Position numbers and translations under genes: made by a program | Source of the DNA: Lactarius indigo | Lineage: Eukaryota > Basidiomycota > Agaricomycetes > Russulales > Russulaceae | Length of the DNA: 64,000 nucleotides | Assembly (NCBI GenBank): GCA_025766275.1 | Contig: JAFKAC010000011.1 | Location: forward strand, 558,001 to 622,000 | Direction of reading: 5' to 3' | Part shown: positions 1 through 10,277 of the stretch, one piece after another | Layout of the letters: each line of letters starts with the position of its first letter | How positions within the stretch are numbered: position 1 is the first letter of the stretch | The notes under the pieces: model-generated | The model's input: the letters and a program-made list of their open reading frames with translations, nothing else | Databases searched by the model: none | Told to the model about the DNA's origin: nothing

Positions 1-417
1 TCTGATCACCCATCATTGTTATTTCATTTATTTTGCTCTTGGACTCGGTGATACCAGGATGCCTTCCTATGATGAGCTGAACCCTATCTCACGTACCTTG
101 ACGAAACACGTGGATTTAATCACAAGCAATTTTTATGATTGAGTGGAAGAATACAAAGCCCCCAGAATTAAATTGTTGTTTCCTACGCAGGCTTGTACAA
201 GCTCCGGGCGCCACAATACAGCAGAACTGATTAGACCTGCGGAAGCTGATGGGGATAGCGCGCATAAGAGAAATAAAATAAATAAGAATGATCGGAAGGA
301 TACCGCGCATGTGACCATCTGGAGTAGCTGTTAGGTTCTCGTATGCTGTACAGTAGGTAAGCGACGGGGGACATGACGGCAACCCCCATTTTCTCCACAG
401 CCTGTGCCAAAATCCAA
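1..417. other. Gene-free left edge
   Basis: Only short overlapping open frames with no recognisable protein are seen. The segment lies downstream of the MTG1 stop codon and probably holds its 3' UTR and terminator. A TACAGTA heptamer is at 349-355. Confidence 0.5.
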
Positions 418-2319
418 TCAGCCCGCACGCTTGGCCGCCAGCCGTGCCTTGGTACGCAGCGCCCGCTTTGCCCGTTTGTCGTCGCGTATGCGCTTGCGTT
501 CCTGCGTAGTACTTACCGCCCCGCCTTCATCTTCCTCCTGTGCTTCCTCTGTCATAAAGCGCTCAATGCACTCCTCCATGTGGGCCTGCACGACAGCGTC
601 GCCCGTGTCAGCATTGGCCCGCCACTCGAGGTCGAGGCCCCAACCGGTGCGACGGGTGCTTGTGGCATTGCCTTCGTCTCTCCACCACCGCACGAACCAG
701 CCCGCGGCACGGGGGAAGTCGGGTACCCCGCCGCGCTGCAGCATGCCGAGTCTGCGTGCTAGCGAGCCTAAAAATTCGTGCAAGTCGTCGGTCGCCATTG
801 TTCCCGGAGGTAATAGCGTCAGATAAGCGGGCTCTGTTATCGTCGATCGGGGAAGGTAGGGCATCGGTAATTGTCGATTAATTCGAGGTGTATCTCCTGA
901 TGCACGGTAACGTACTGGTCCTATCGAGTGCATTAAGACGATACTGCAGGTAGGCGGCAAGCGCCTCATGGTCATATAGCCCTTCTTTGATACCGGCTAT
1001 AACCGGCGAAAAGTGAGTTGCGGAAGCACATGTTCTGCCCAACCACCTACCGATCAGTGCCAATTTAACACCTCGCTCAGCCCCTCTGTCCCCACGTCCT
1101 AGAAAAGGTAACATCACTCCTGGAGTGTCAAAAGAGTACACGAGCGGATCTTCCGACAATTTCAACCGTGTGGAGAGAGCTTTTGTTAGCCCTGGCTGGG
1201 CAGAAGTACGGAGGGCCTTCGGCGTCGCTGTGTATATACATATAAGATTTGTTAGTGCCTACAGTCGATAGGTATTAAGGGAAACGCACGGCCGGGGATA
1301 CCGACGGCCCTCAAGGCATTCAATAGCGTGGACTTGCCGACGTTGGGCATACCAACGACAAGTACATTTAGCTCAGGTATGTGTGGATATTTCCGGGCAA
1401 TATCTATTCACGCCAGGCGGATAAACGGGAATCCGGCGTGTGAAGAGAAACGAGCCGGACGTACTCACGAGCAGGCCGCTCAGTGTTCTGAGATCGTTTG
1501 GCCTATTCCACGAGACGAACATCGTCCGCTGGTCGGGAAATTTTGCCGCCATGGCATTCTGGAAGGGCTGCGGTCCGTGTGATCAGCGGTCTCGGACCAG
1601 TATTTAGGCAGATGGACTTCATACCACGATGCCCCATTCAGGGACTAGGTCGCGTTTGTTGAACACGACTACACGCTCACACACGCGGGCGCTGGCGTTT
1701 GGGGACGAAGCTGCGGCGTGTTCAGAGAGCCGTAAACGCTCTGTACGCCATCGGTTCAATGCTCCTGTGTGTAGGTCGATCGTATCAGCGACATGTTCCG
1801 CAAAAATCGGATTTCCAACCGCAAGTTTTGCGTGAGGGTCCGGCACGAAATTTATGAGTGCCTCATTCCAGGCCTGCTGGAGCGCCCTCACGGAGGGGGG
1901 GGGGGGGAGGAGAAAAAGGGAAATCCACTGAGGAGCTAAGAACACTGGCAATCGAATCTCCGAGTAAGAATATGCCCGAGCATTTCGATTGATCACATGT
2001 CGGACACGCCCATTCACTGCGCACCCGCCGGGGACTCCACCCTAGACAACCAAAATAGCAACTGGGCGACACGTGCGTTTCTGAAGTGCCGAGAACACAC
2101 CGCTGTCGCCAGAACGGGGGTACTACGCGTCCTTGACGCAGTTCACTCACCCTCGAAGTTTTTGTTTACGCTCGTGAGAGGTAGGCGAGCGTCTCGCAAC
2201 TCGAGAACCACGTCAGTGCGCGCTAGCAAGGCAGGAAGGATTCGAGAGAATTGCGTCATATGTCCAGGGTACCATGATTGAGGCGGAGGTAATGGTGGAG
2301 ACAAGAAACGCGACAGCAT
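418..2319 (-). CDS. MTG1: Mitochondrial ribosome-associated GTPase 1 (MTG1/YlqF type)
   Basis: Circularly permuted GTPase of the MTG1/YlqF family, known to act in mitochondrial large-subunit assembly and translation. Reading from the 2319 start, the N-terminus has WYPGHM, then LLARTDVVLELRDARLP. The G motifs come in permuted order: G4 NKRD (about 1650), G1 GMPNVGKS (about 1340), G3 DTPG (about 1120), followed by the family stretch GRGDRGAERGVKLAL and later LARRLGMLQRGGVPDF. About seven exons. Exon 1 is 2151-2319, followed by a long intron (1765-2150). Later introns have donors GTGCGT after GIPG, GTAGGT after VKLALI and GTACGT after the LNALDRT segment. The C-terminus is a basic, lysine/arginine-rich tail ending AAKRAG. 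The ATG at 2319 fits the conserved N-terminus. Family assignment is firm; some exon edges are approximate. Confidence 0.9.
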
Positions 2320-3231
2320 CGTGGCAAGTCCGTGGTGTGGAGGCCTAGAAGAACGCAGCGTCAGTTGTATGTCACTTAGGCGTTTGCGATCATGCGTGAC
2401 GGCACTGGCACGCAGGAGAGCGCCAGATCACTGCAAAAAGCGAGGCCAACGCCCGCGCTTATGTTTGACGTACATTTCTGACCCGGGAAATAAAAGGGTA
2501 GGGTACCCTCTGCCACGTTGGCCAGTTGTTCAGTGTCTTAGGCAACAACAGACGATAGCCGCGCCGGGCTGGTGGGACAGCCAAATAAGGAAATCCTGGT
2601 CTGGCAAGTCATCGATCAACCTGTCAAACCAAGACGCAACGGGAGTTTGGCGGGCACTGTCCTCATTGTCTTCCGACTCAACTCTCTCACTGGTGGTGAC
2701 ACCAACCCTGATCCGTCCCCCTTCCCACCTTTCTATGAAACAGAGAAGAGCACGGGGTTTGTAAACGTTTCTATCAATTCTTCCTGTAAATCACAGGCGT
2801 TCGGTTGAGCGGTAATCTACTTTCGAAGGAGAAATACAAAGAAATACTAAGATGACTGTTTGACGTTTTCGCAAGAGCTGGAAGGGTACTGGCTGCAGTG
2901 GTAAAAAAAAAGGCGTATGAAATACATGTGGATGGTACTGATGTGTGAAAAGATCGCAAAAGCTGGCCGACATAACAGGATGAAATGAGGGGGATATGCA
3001 TGAGAACGCAGAGCAACCGAAGGAAATGGGATCCAAGGATGAAAGCAAGAACAGATAAGAAAACAAAAACTGGGGGTACCGATGAAAGTATAAATACGGG
3101 AAAGATACGATAAGCGGTGTGCACTGCCGGCCGCAGCACAAGACCGCAGCGCCAATCATCGCTTGTAAGCCAGGCTAGGTAAGGTTAGAAAAGGTGTGCT
3201 GTCGGGACTGGGGAAGACATGACGCACCAGT
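2320..3231. other. Intergenic, no gene seen
   Basis: Contains the upstream region of MTG1 and the 3' flank of the 3232-3969 gene. Open frames here (for example 2572-2808 plus and 2774-3159 minus) overlap one another, lack splice support and match no family I know. Confidence 0.5.
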
Positions 3232-3969
3232 TCAAACCCATGAATCCTTTCCAAGCCCAATCGCATCGAAACTTTTACCACTCCGGGTCCGCCGCTCCTC
3301 CAGGACCTGGACGGCATCGAGGTTTATCAGCTTCTCCGACGGTGGTGGCGACCCCTCCACCCAGCCCTTCCAGCCTTTGCGTGCTGCGGGACGCTTTTTG
3401 CGAGGTCGAGGTGCGGGAGGTGTTTCGGAATTGCCAGCGTGTGATTCGTCCAGGTCGGAATCATCTCCTGGAGTGTGTGGTCTCTTGGACGATGTCCGAG
3501 ACGTGCTAGATGAGACGGAGGGATCCGGTGTCGTAGGAGGGGAGGAGGGCATAGGTGGTGGCGTGACCGACACAGAACGCTGTGTGGTGGCGAGGTGCAA
3601 CACCGGCCGGGAACCCCAGGCTGACGAAGACGGGGGTTCAAAAAGGAAATCTTTGGAATGTAAGGGAGTATCGGCGATGGGAGGAACAGTATCGAGGTGA
3701 GCGCCCGATTCACCAATTACGGGCTCGTCCTGGGCCGATTTGGCCCTTTTCTTCACTCTTTCGCGCGCCTTTTTCTCCCTCCGCCTCTCCCGCTTCAGGT
3801 CGTCTCCCGACTCCACAGGGGCGTAACGAGGGACGCCATTTAGAAGGCTAGTAAGGACATCTCTAGGCGGTCGAGGGTCGAAATCGCCGGCGAAGACAGA
3901 AGTAGCGGTGCGACGACGACGTTTATAGGGTGGAACGGTGGAGAGATGGAAGGGGAGAGTAACGGCCAT
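3232..3969 (-). CDS. Hypothetical basic, disordered protein (245 aa)
   Basis: Single-exon open frame of 245 codons, ATG at 3969, TGA at 3232-3234. I do not recognise the family by name. Features seen: an arginine run YKRRRR near residue 17, a strongly basic coiled segment (KRERRREKKARERVKKRAK, about residues 58-76), a long Ser/Pro/Thr-rich middle, a second basic patch RPRKKRPAARKGWKGW, and a compact C-terminus ending LGKDSWV. The basic clusters look like nuclear localisation signals, so a nuclear role is likely (inference). The C-terminal 50 residues look the most protein-like and may be the conserved part. No intron is needed. Confidence 0.75.
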   Translation of the reverse strand: MAVTLPFHLSTVPPYKRRRRTATSVFAGDFDPRPPRDVLTSLLNGVPRYAPVESGDDLKRERRREKKARERVKKRAKSAQDEPVIGESGAHLDTVPPIADTPLHSKDFLFEPPSSSAWGSRPVLHLATTQRSVSVTPPPMPSSPPTTPDPSVSSSTSRTSSKRPHTPGDDSDLDESHAGNSETPPAPRPRKKRPAARKGWKGWVEGSPPPSEKLINLDAVQVLEERRTRSGKSFDAIGLGKDSWV

Positions 3970-6907
3970 GATATCAGGGTAAGGATGGTAGTGGGGGGTT
4001 ATATATCGCAGGTGTTGGGTGGAGTGGTGAGCGTGGTGGCCTAATAAACAGACGAGTGAACGCCGGCTGTTATACTCAAACGGCAGTTTGTGAAACGTAA
4101 ATAAATAGACGACACGTGGTTTTGTTTACCATTTCCCACAACCAGATAACACTACACCCCGTATTTATTTATTATTTGTCAGACAGAGAAGCTCCGATAC
4201 TCCATCTGTGCGGCTTCCCTTCCATTTTATCGTTCTCAGGGTCTCTCCAATCACATTCAATAAGATCTTATCTTTCTTTCAGATAACCTTAAATACCTAT
4301 TATTTTTTTCAACTTACTCCATGAAACAAAGCCCCAGTCTTGTCTGGGCCCCTGGGCGCAATTATACCCAGTTCTGTCCCAGCTTCTCCCCCGTCCACAC
4401 CGTCTCCCGCTTAACTTATCCGCCTCCGTTGCTGTGGAGACACAATTGTACAATGCAGCGCCTCTTGTATGGATCTCTCATGCCCCGACAATCCGGACAG
4501 TCTGGCACATCCCCTTACTGACAGCGCGGCTAACCGTCTTTGGGGCCCTTGAGCGCTCCTACCTTTCCGAGTTGCATGATTGGGCCTAGAAAAGCCTCGG
4601 TTTCTTCCACACTCATAATTTCTGACTCAATCCTACCAGTCCCCGATTTCGGAACAAAAAGTCATCGCGAATGACTCGATCTGGTAGTCAGACGACTGAG
4701 TCTAACGACTCTGAATAGGCGACAATGATTCTTTGATACATTCCGCCATCGGAAATCCCCAGAGCGGCTCCGCGGCGCGACCCGGGGATGTTCCGTTGTC
4801 TAGCGCACGTTTGGTCTTCGTGATCGCTGGCCTGAAACGACTGCTATTCTTGGCTTGTGCTCTTCTCACACCCGAGCTTGGGGTATCACAACGAGTCAGC
4901 AACTTCGCAAGCATAGGTATACAGTGCGAGCCTGCAGTCCACGGAATTCAGATCATCGGTACCGCGCTCTCATCGCCCCCACTCGAGTAAGGAATTCTAT
5001 GCGGAACAGCGGCTCCACTGTGCTCACTGTAGGGCTCTTTTGGTCTCTCCTCAAATACCCAATTAACGGTGTCTTCTCTCCACAACCCCATCCAGCTTGC
5101 GCTTTGATTAACGATGGCCGATCATCTTCTCGTTCTAGGCAACTTTGAGAGCTTGCTCCCCCTTCTCCCCGTCAAACCCTGACAATTTCTCCAGTCACAG
5201 CACGCGATAATCATTTGTCAGACCGTTGCCTTTTTCTGCAAGCGCCCCACTGTTGTTCCGCTCTCCCGTGACCTGGGTCAGCTCTCGTCGTTGCCCATCT
5301 ACGGTAATACATCAGCGTCGACTGTCTAGGCTATCTCCTTTGCAGTGATGGGAAATGAAAGCAGACGAAATTTGAATTTGTGGCTACATCAGATGGTCGG
5401 CCCCGCCCCAAGTTCACCGCTTGTGGCAATATGCAGATATCTGGGCATGAGCTCTGGGCTCTGAGGCAGTGGGAACTGGTTTTCGCTGCGCTTCTCGGGC
5501 TTGCCTCTTCTATTTCCGGACTTGCCGTGCCACCTGAGGTAACCGAGGCCGTGCAACAGCCCCCACGAGCTGTACGGAGGCGGTCCTCCCCTTCAGGTGG
5601 GCAGATCCAGAAAGCCAAAGATCCACCTTCCCTACGCGCTTGCGATAGCCTGTAGACAAGGGGATAGCAGAGAATAGGCTGACCGCAACCCAATCCATCA
5701 GCCGATCGTTTTATTGCCCGAGTCGATCACTCGCTGCCTTGAGGGTCACGTATTGCTTACTCCCTACACCGGGCAGTCCGGCGTGGCGATGCGCAACGCT
5801 AATGTCGCTTGTGAGGGTGTGCACACTGGCAGGTTCGAGCACGGCTAGGCTAGGCTAGGTTGTCGGAGCAACTCGCACAGTCGATCAAGAACACCCACCC
5901 TAAAAGGAACAATCTCAACCGCCTCACCACGACATGAATGAAGACCAAGACGATCGCAAGAGAATTAAATCTGCCAAGTAAGCCCTTTACGCCCCAAGAT
6001 GCACAAAGATGGATCTGCGAATCAAAAATTAAAAGTTAAAAAGCAAAATTAAACTACAATACAACAACACAGCAAGTGAATTCAACACAAGTGAAGAAAA
6101 AATTCTTTAGCTTGGACCTGGAACAAGAATGGACAGCACAAAAAAGTCTACACAAAAAAGGTCTAGACTGTTGTTACCGCCGAGTCCATGGGCAGGATGA
6201 TTTTATTATGATTATTATTATTTCTTCCCCGAGCTATTAATTTGCCCGCAGCCGCAGCATTCGGGCTGACCAGTGATGGTTCACCACCTGTAAAAAAATG
6301 AGGTGTTTGGAAGCATTTAAAGTGTCCCCTTAGTGTTTGCTATGACATCCCAACCATTTATTAGATACGCCAATTTTACGGACACACATTTGGCAAATTC
6401 ACCGACAGCTGTGGTGACCACGGGCTATTGGCCATATCCATCGATCGCTTTTGTTGTGCCCTGGCTAGACAGGACGTCTGTGTCCAGTCTTTACAGTTTT
6501 TATATCGATGTGGCGCCACAGAGTTATATGTGGGGGTTCTTACATATGTCCGCGGAGAGGGTCACTGTCGCCACCGCCGCTCAAGTTGAATGGGACTATC
6601 CGTTCGGCGTCTGGCATCTGGGCTGGACGAAACCTGAGATGGTCCTCGGCATCTGTATTGTAATACGGGCCGAAGACCGGCCGCCTTTTGTTGTGTTTGA
6701 GGCCTTGTATGACTTGTCATGTGTTTCGCGTTGCGCCTTGAACCAGTGGGCAATTGACGCCTAGACTCTAGAGAAATGCAAAAAGAATGCACGACGGTGT
6801 TTTGGTCGGAGACGGAGATCAAATCAAAAAAAAACCAATTAGTCTCCTTCCGCTCGCTGCCCTACTTCGAAGGCGCTCCGTGTCCATGAACACATGACAA
6901 AAAAGGA
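3970..6907. other. Gene-poor spacer with one orphan ORF
   Basis: About 2.9 kb without a recognisable gene. The 3970-4320 part is AT-richer and probably the promoter of the gene at 3969. A short tandem GGCTA run (ggctaggctaggctagg) sits near 5845. A 143-codon open frame at 6333-6764 (plus) is listed separately. Confidence 0.5.
6333..6764 (+). CDS. Orphan ORF, doubtful (143 aa)
   Basis: Longest open frame in the 4-7 kb spacer. It starts MFAMTSQPF and ends NQWAIDA, with a tryptophan-rich centre (VEWDYPFGVWHLGWTKPEM). I recognise no domain, signal peptide or clear membrane segment. It could be a chance frame, a lineage-specific gene, or an exon of a gene with unseen neighbours. No splice-supported flanking exon was found. 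Confidence 0.2.
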   Translation: MFAMTSQPFIRYANFTDTHLANSPTAVVTTGYWPYPSIAFVVPWLDRTSVSSLYSFYIDVAPQSYMWGFLHMSAERVTVATAAQVEWDYPFGVWHLGWTKPEMVLGICIVIRAEDRPPFVVFEALYDLSCVSRCALNQWAIDA

Positions 6908-7005
6908 TTCCCATTAGCCGACTTGAACGACTGACCTCGTCATTGCGTAAGCGAGCCATAGCCCAAGTTACTAGTGACGCGCTCTACCAACTGAGCTAAA
7001 CGGGA
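6908..7005 (-). tRNA. tRNA-Thr (anticodon AGT) with 25-nt intron
   Basis: Read on minus, the acceptor stem TCCCGTT pairs with AATGGGA (one G:T) and is followed by discriminator A. The D arm is GCTCAGTTGGTAGAGC. The anticodon stem CGTCA/TGACG encloses loop CTAGTAA, giving anticodon AGT (Thr, ACN codons). The T arm is AGTCG TTCAAGT CGGCT. A 25-nt intron lies between positions 37 and 38, the canonical site for nuclear tRNA introns. Mature length is 73 nt. Confidence 0.93.
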
Positions 7006-7509
7006 ATGTACAATACCTGTACCATGTGATCCATATATCCTGCATCGTCTTTGGGTCGGCGACGATCGACTTGTTGTGCCACTCGTCCTCTGTTTAGAAA
7101 CTCATTTCTTCCTTCATCACCGCCGCTAATACATCCTTGGGCACGATCGAAGTGCCAAGTTCACTGTTCACCACGACAGGCATCTCTCTCTTTCCCAGCG
7201 GTGCCACGTACGAGGGTGCCAGTCTGGCACAAGAATCACGATCGTATGAGTCACCAAGAAAGCCCTAGCCCCATACACTAGCAATCTCCCACGTCTCTCA
7301 CCCACAATCCTTGAAACCGGTGCATTTAGCCAAAGCAGTACTGACTGTGCGCCGTGTAACTCAAAGAACACCTATTCCACCCTCTTCATCATTTGTGTGT
7401 ACGCCACAGTGCCCTGCCACCATCCGACAAAGCCAAGACCTAAGAAGCCGTGCGCACAACCCCAAACGATTTCGGGAGTGAGTTTGTACCTAGAAGTTAA
7501 GACGTAAGA
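7006..7509. other. Intergenic, nothing recognised
   Basis: Lies between the tRNA-Thr gene and the end of the small membrane-protein gene. Only short overlapping frames; no RNA or repeat seen. Confidence 0.5.
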
Positions 7510-8038
7510 TCAGCGCAGGTCGGAGTGACGCGAAGACCGTACTGACGCTTCGAAAAAGGGTCCAAAGGTGAACGGAATGAAGCGTGGAGCTTGGAAGAGT
7601 ACAGTCGATAAGATGCTATGGTACACGCAAAGGCCGATAGCAAGGGCCCGTTTCCCGGGAAGGAACTCTGAGATGGTTTGGGTTAGAAATCGCATCTTCC
7701 ACATATCATAGGGACAACCTACCTGGTAGAGGATAACAGAGTAGCGCGACAATGCAGATACTCAGCACTAAGGACGCATACATCTTTTTAGACGGTAAGA
7801 TTAGAGCAGCGCTTCCTATCTTCGGACTCAAACGCACTTTTAGCACGACAATCGTGGTGTTGTTGAGCTGAAGGAAAGGGAGGGAAGTGGGTACCCAAAT
7901 CCCTTGTATGGCCAAAGGGACCTCCATGGCGATATGAAGCAAGAACACCGCAGAGCTGAAGTGTTGAAAACAATGAGCCTAGTGCTGAACATATCCATGC
8001 AAGACGTACAGAGGACTTCGTCCAGACTGGTTTGACAT
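7510..8038 (-). CDS. Small multi-span membrane protein, three exons
   Basis: Assembled from splice phase. The ATG at 8038 opens MSNQSGRSP. A 54-nt intron (GTACGT..TTCAG) follows. The second exon encodes a hydrophobic stretch (AVFLLHIAMEVPLAIQGIW), a short loop and a second one (ASLVLSICIVALLC), ending YPLP. A 55-nt intron (GTAGGT..TCTAAC..CTCAG) follows. The last exon continues in phase with FLPGKRALAIGLCVYHSILS, then TVLFQAPRFIPFTFGPFFEA and a TGA at 7510-7512. Both introns have good signals and keep one frame, which argues for a real gene. The protein is about 135-140 aa with three or four probable membrane helices. It resembles uncharacterised small membrane proteins of Agaricomycetes; function unknown. 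Confidence 0.65.
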
Positions 8039-10277
8039 TGTGACTGTTGGTGGTTGGGGAATGGGGTGAGAAAATGTTGCCTTGTCGTAACGGTCAGGGA
8101 CACGCGTTCTAATCTCAGATCCGCATATTTCCGTGGCATTGGCACTTATCTGGAGATCTTATCTTTAGATGGTTCCATTCCAGCTAAACCGTACTTGGCT
8201 CAAGGACTCGATGCAAAACTATCACTTTCGGCGGCAATTGTGCTCCGCTGAAAGGAAAGGAAAATTCGTGACTAGCCCTCTTTGATCGACGATTTCTCCA
8301 AGCCGCATTATTTCAGAAAAGAAGACCTTCTCGAACCGATCCTCACCTTCGTCCAGAGCGGGATCGGGACTGCCTTCTCAATCCCGCTGGCGAAGCACGC
8401 AACTGGCGACAGCTTCGCGATCTTTCCACTGACATGCTGGAACCATACAGCACTGATATCTCCCGCAGTACTCGGGGCCTGTTAGCGCAAACCCTTTACC
8501 TCTCGTTCAAACGACTTCTCGCAGTAGCAACGTGCATAGTAACCGTTCCTACCCCGCCCGCTGGAATTAACTGGTGGGCGTATAACGGGGCTCTACGTAA
8601 CTAGCGTGCTAAGAAGTTTTGTGTGCCTCTCGAGTGCTTTCGCGAAAAAAAAAAAAGGTGGCACAGCGCGTTCTTGAGATCTTACTAGATTTCACTATCG
8701 ACAGCCGCACAATAAGCTGTTTCACCTGATGCAAACGGGGCTCTAGGCTCAAATATTTGATTTTAGAAGCCTGTATCCTCAAGTCTTCTGTGTGCAATTT
8801 GAGTACTCGATACACCACAGACCGCGGCGCTATGATGACGCCGTGACCGCTTCATGTCCGATTCCCCCGAAGCTTTGATGCCCGGCCGACTTACTCTTTA
8901 ATTTCAACTCTGGTTACAACGACATAAGACGCCCATAATTCACGGTGCGCGTGGTGCAGCGGCGGAGAGGAGGACGGAGGGCTTTTTGGCGGCCGATACA
9001 CCAGTCTTTACCAGCGATGGAGTTGTCATCACCTGTGATATATTTGGCACAGGTACATTCGGGAGCGGGGGCCGCCCAGTCCACACACACGAACTCTCTC
9101 GGGTTGATGAGTGGGCCAGAGAAGAACCACGATACGGGAAAGAGCGGGAGTCAGAAGCCGAAGCGCTTAAGGAAAGCCGCCCAAATTCACTTACTAGATG
9201 GCCCGCGAACTCGTAGGGGGGTTTCCTTCTAGGCCCTGCCTAATGGCCTGTGTCTACCCTACCCCTATTTGATGCGCGCCAGAAAAGAGGCACCGACGGC
9301 ATTGGGAATGTCGCGGTGAGTGCGCATAAACTTGAGATCACAGTAGATTTTTGTACGTTGCACAAAAATTGGGTGAAAAAAAAATGGCGCGCACGGTGGC
9401 CGTCTGCGCCACCCTGAACACGATGGTTTTAAAAATTGGCAGCTCGCACAAGATAACCGACAAGGGTTCATGGAGTCTTGAGTGAGGGAAAGGCTTAAAA
9501 ATAAATAAAATGCATGCACGCATCGGCTCACATTTGACGTATAGCAAAAAAAACGGCTTGTGAACTATTGCAAGCGAGCAGGGCCTCCCTGCTCATGGCA
9601 ACGTCTAGGAAAATAGATAATACTTGTTGATGGCTAGACTGCATCACCCCCACTACCGGCAGACATAACCCACGATCTCTGAACATATCATATCGCAGTA
9701 TCGTCCTTCAGAAAAGTCGGGAAGGCCGACACCCTCACATCAGAATTGGGCGGTCACCGAAAAGGGGTACGTAGTATCGCACGAGTGGTTTCAGGTAAAT
9801 AGCGTGCCGTGAGACCCGGTATCGGAACACAGAGAGACATCTAGGAACCCCGGCACGAAGCCAATATATAAGGTACCCGACTCTAAGCCGGATCGCATGT
9901 GGGGTTCCCCTTCTTTGGAGCAAGGGAGATAATCACGAGGACCTTTCCGGTCCTCTCAGCCCAGAGGACAAGAAAGACAACAAGGTGGAAAGGCACGGAA
10001 CGAGGCCGAGGACTGAAGTCGGTTGGAGTCACGGAGGCGTTTAGAGTGAGACGTGGCGGAAGAGAAAACAATAGATCGATCCAGAGTCAGCGTCAACCCC
10101 ACATAACACACAGAGAAAGAAATTTGTCAGGAGATCGTACAAGGTTGCACATACGTCGTGACGACGCTATAAAACACAAATCCTTTTCGTCGAGAGGACC
10201 ACTGCAAAATACCTAATCGTCACCACATCGAGCAATGCAACCAGCGCCCCAAAGCGCCGCAGTAAAGATCAGTAACG
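8039..10277. other. Gene-poor spacer
   Basis: No recognisable gene. A plus-strand frame open from about 8284 to 8601 (containing LEPYSTDISRSTRGLLAQTL) and one at 8986-9216 look mildly protein-like but have no family match and no convincing flanking exons. An A-run lies near 8647. Confidence 0.45.

Noticed and set aside
1765..2017. Extra MTG1 exon with NEALINFVPDPHAKLAVGNP
   Set aside because: Splicing from exon 1 directly to GALNRWRTERLR gives a spacing like other family members; the inserted segment has no counterpart I know.
2774..3159. Overlapping minus-strand frames of about 100-120 codons
   Set aside because: Three frames overlap in the same sequence, composition is not protein-like and no splice signal supports them.
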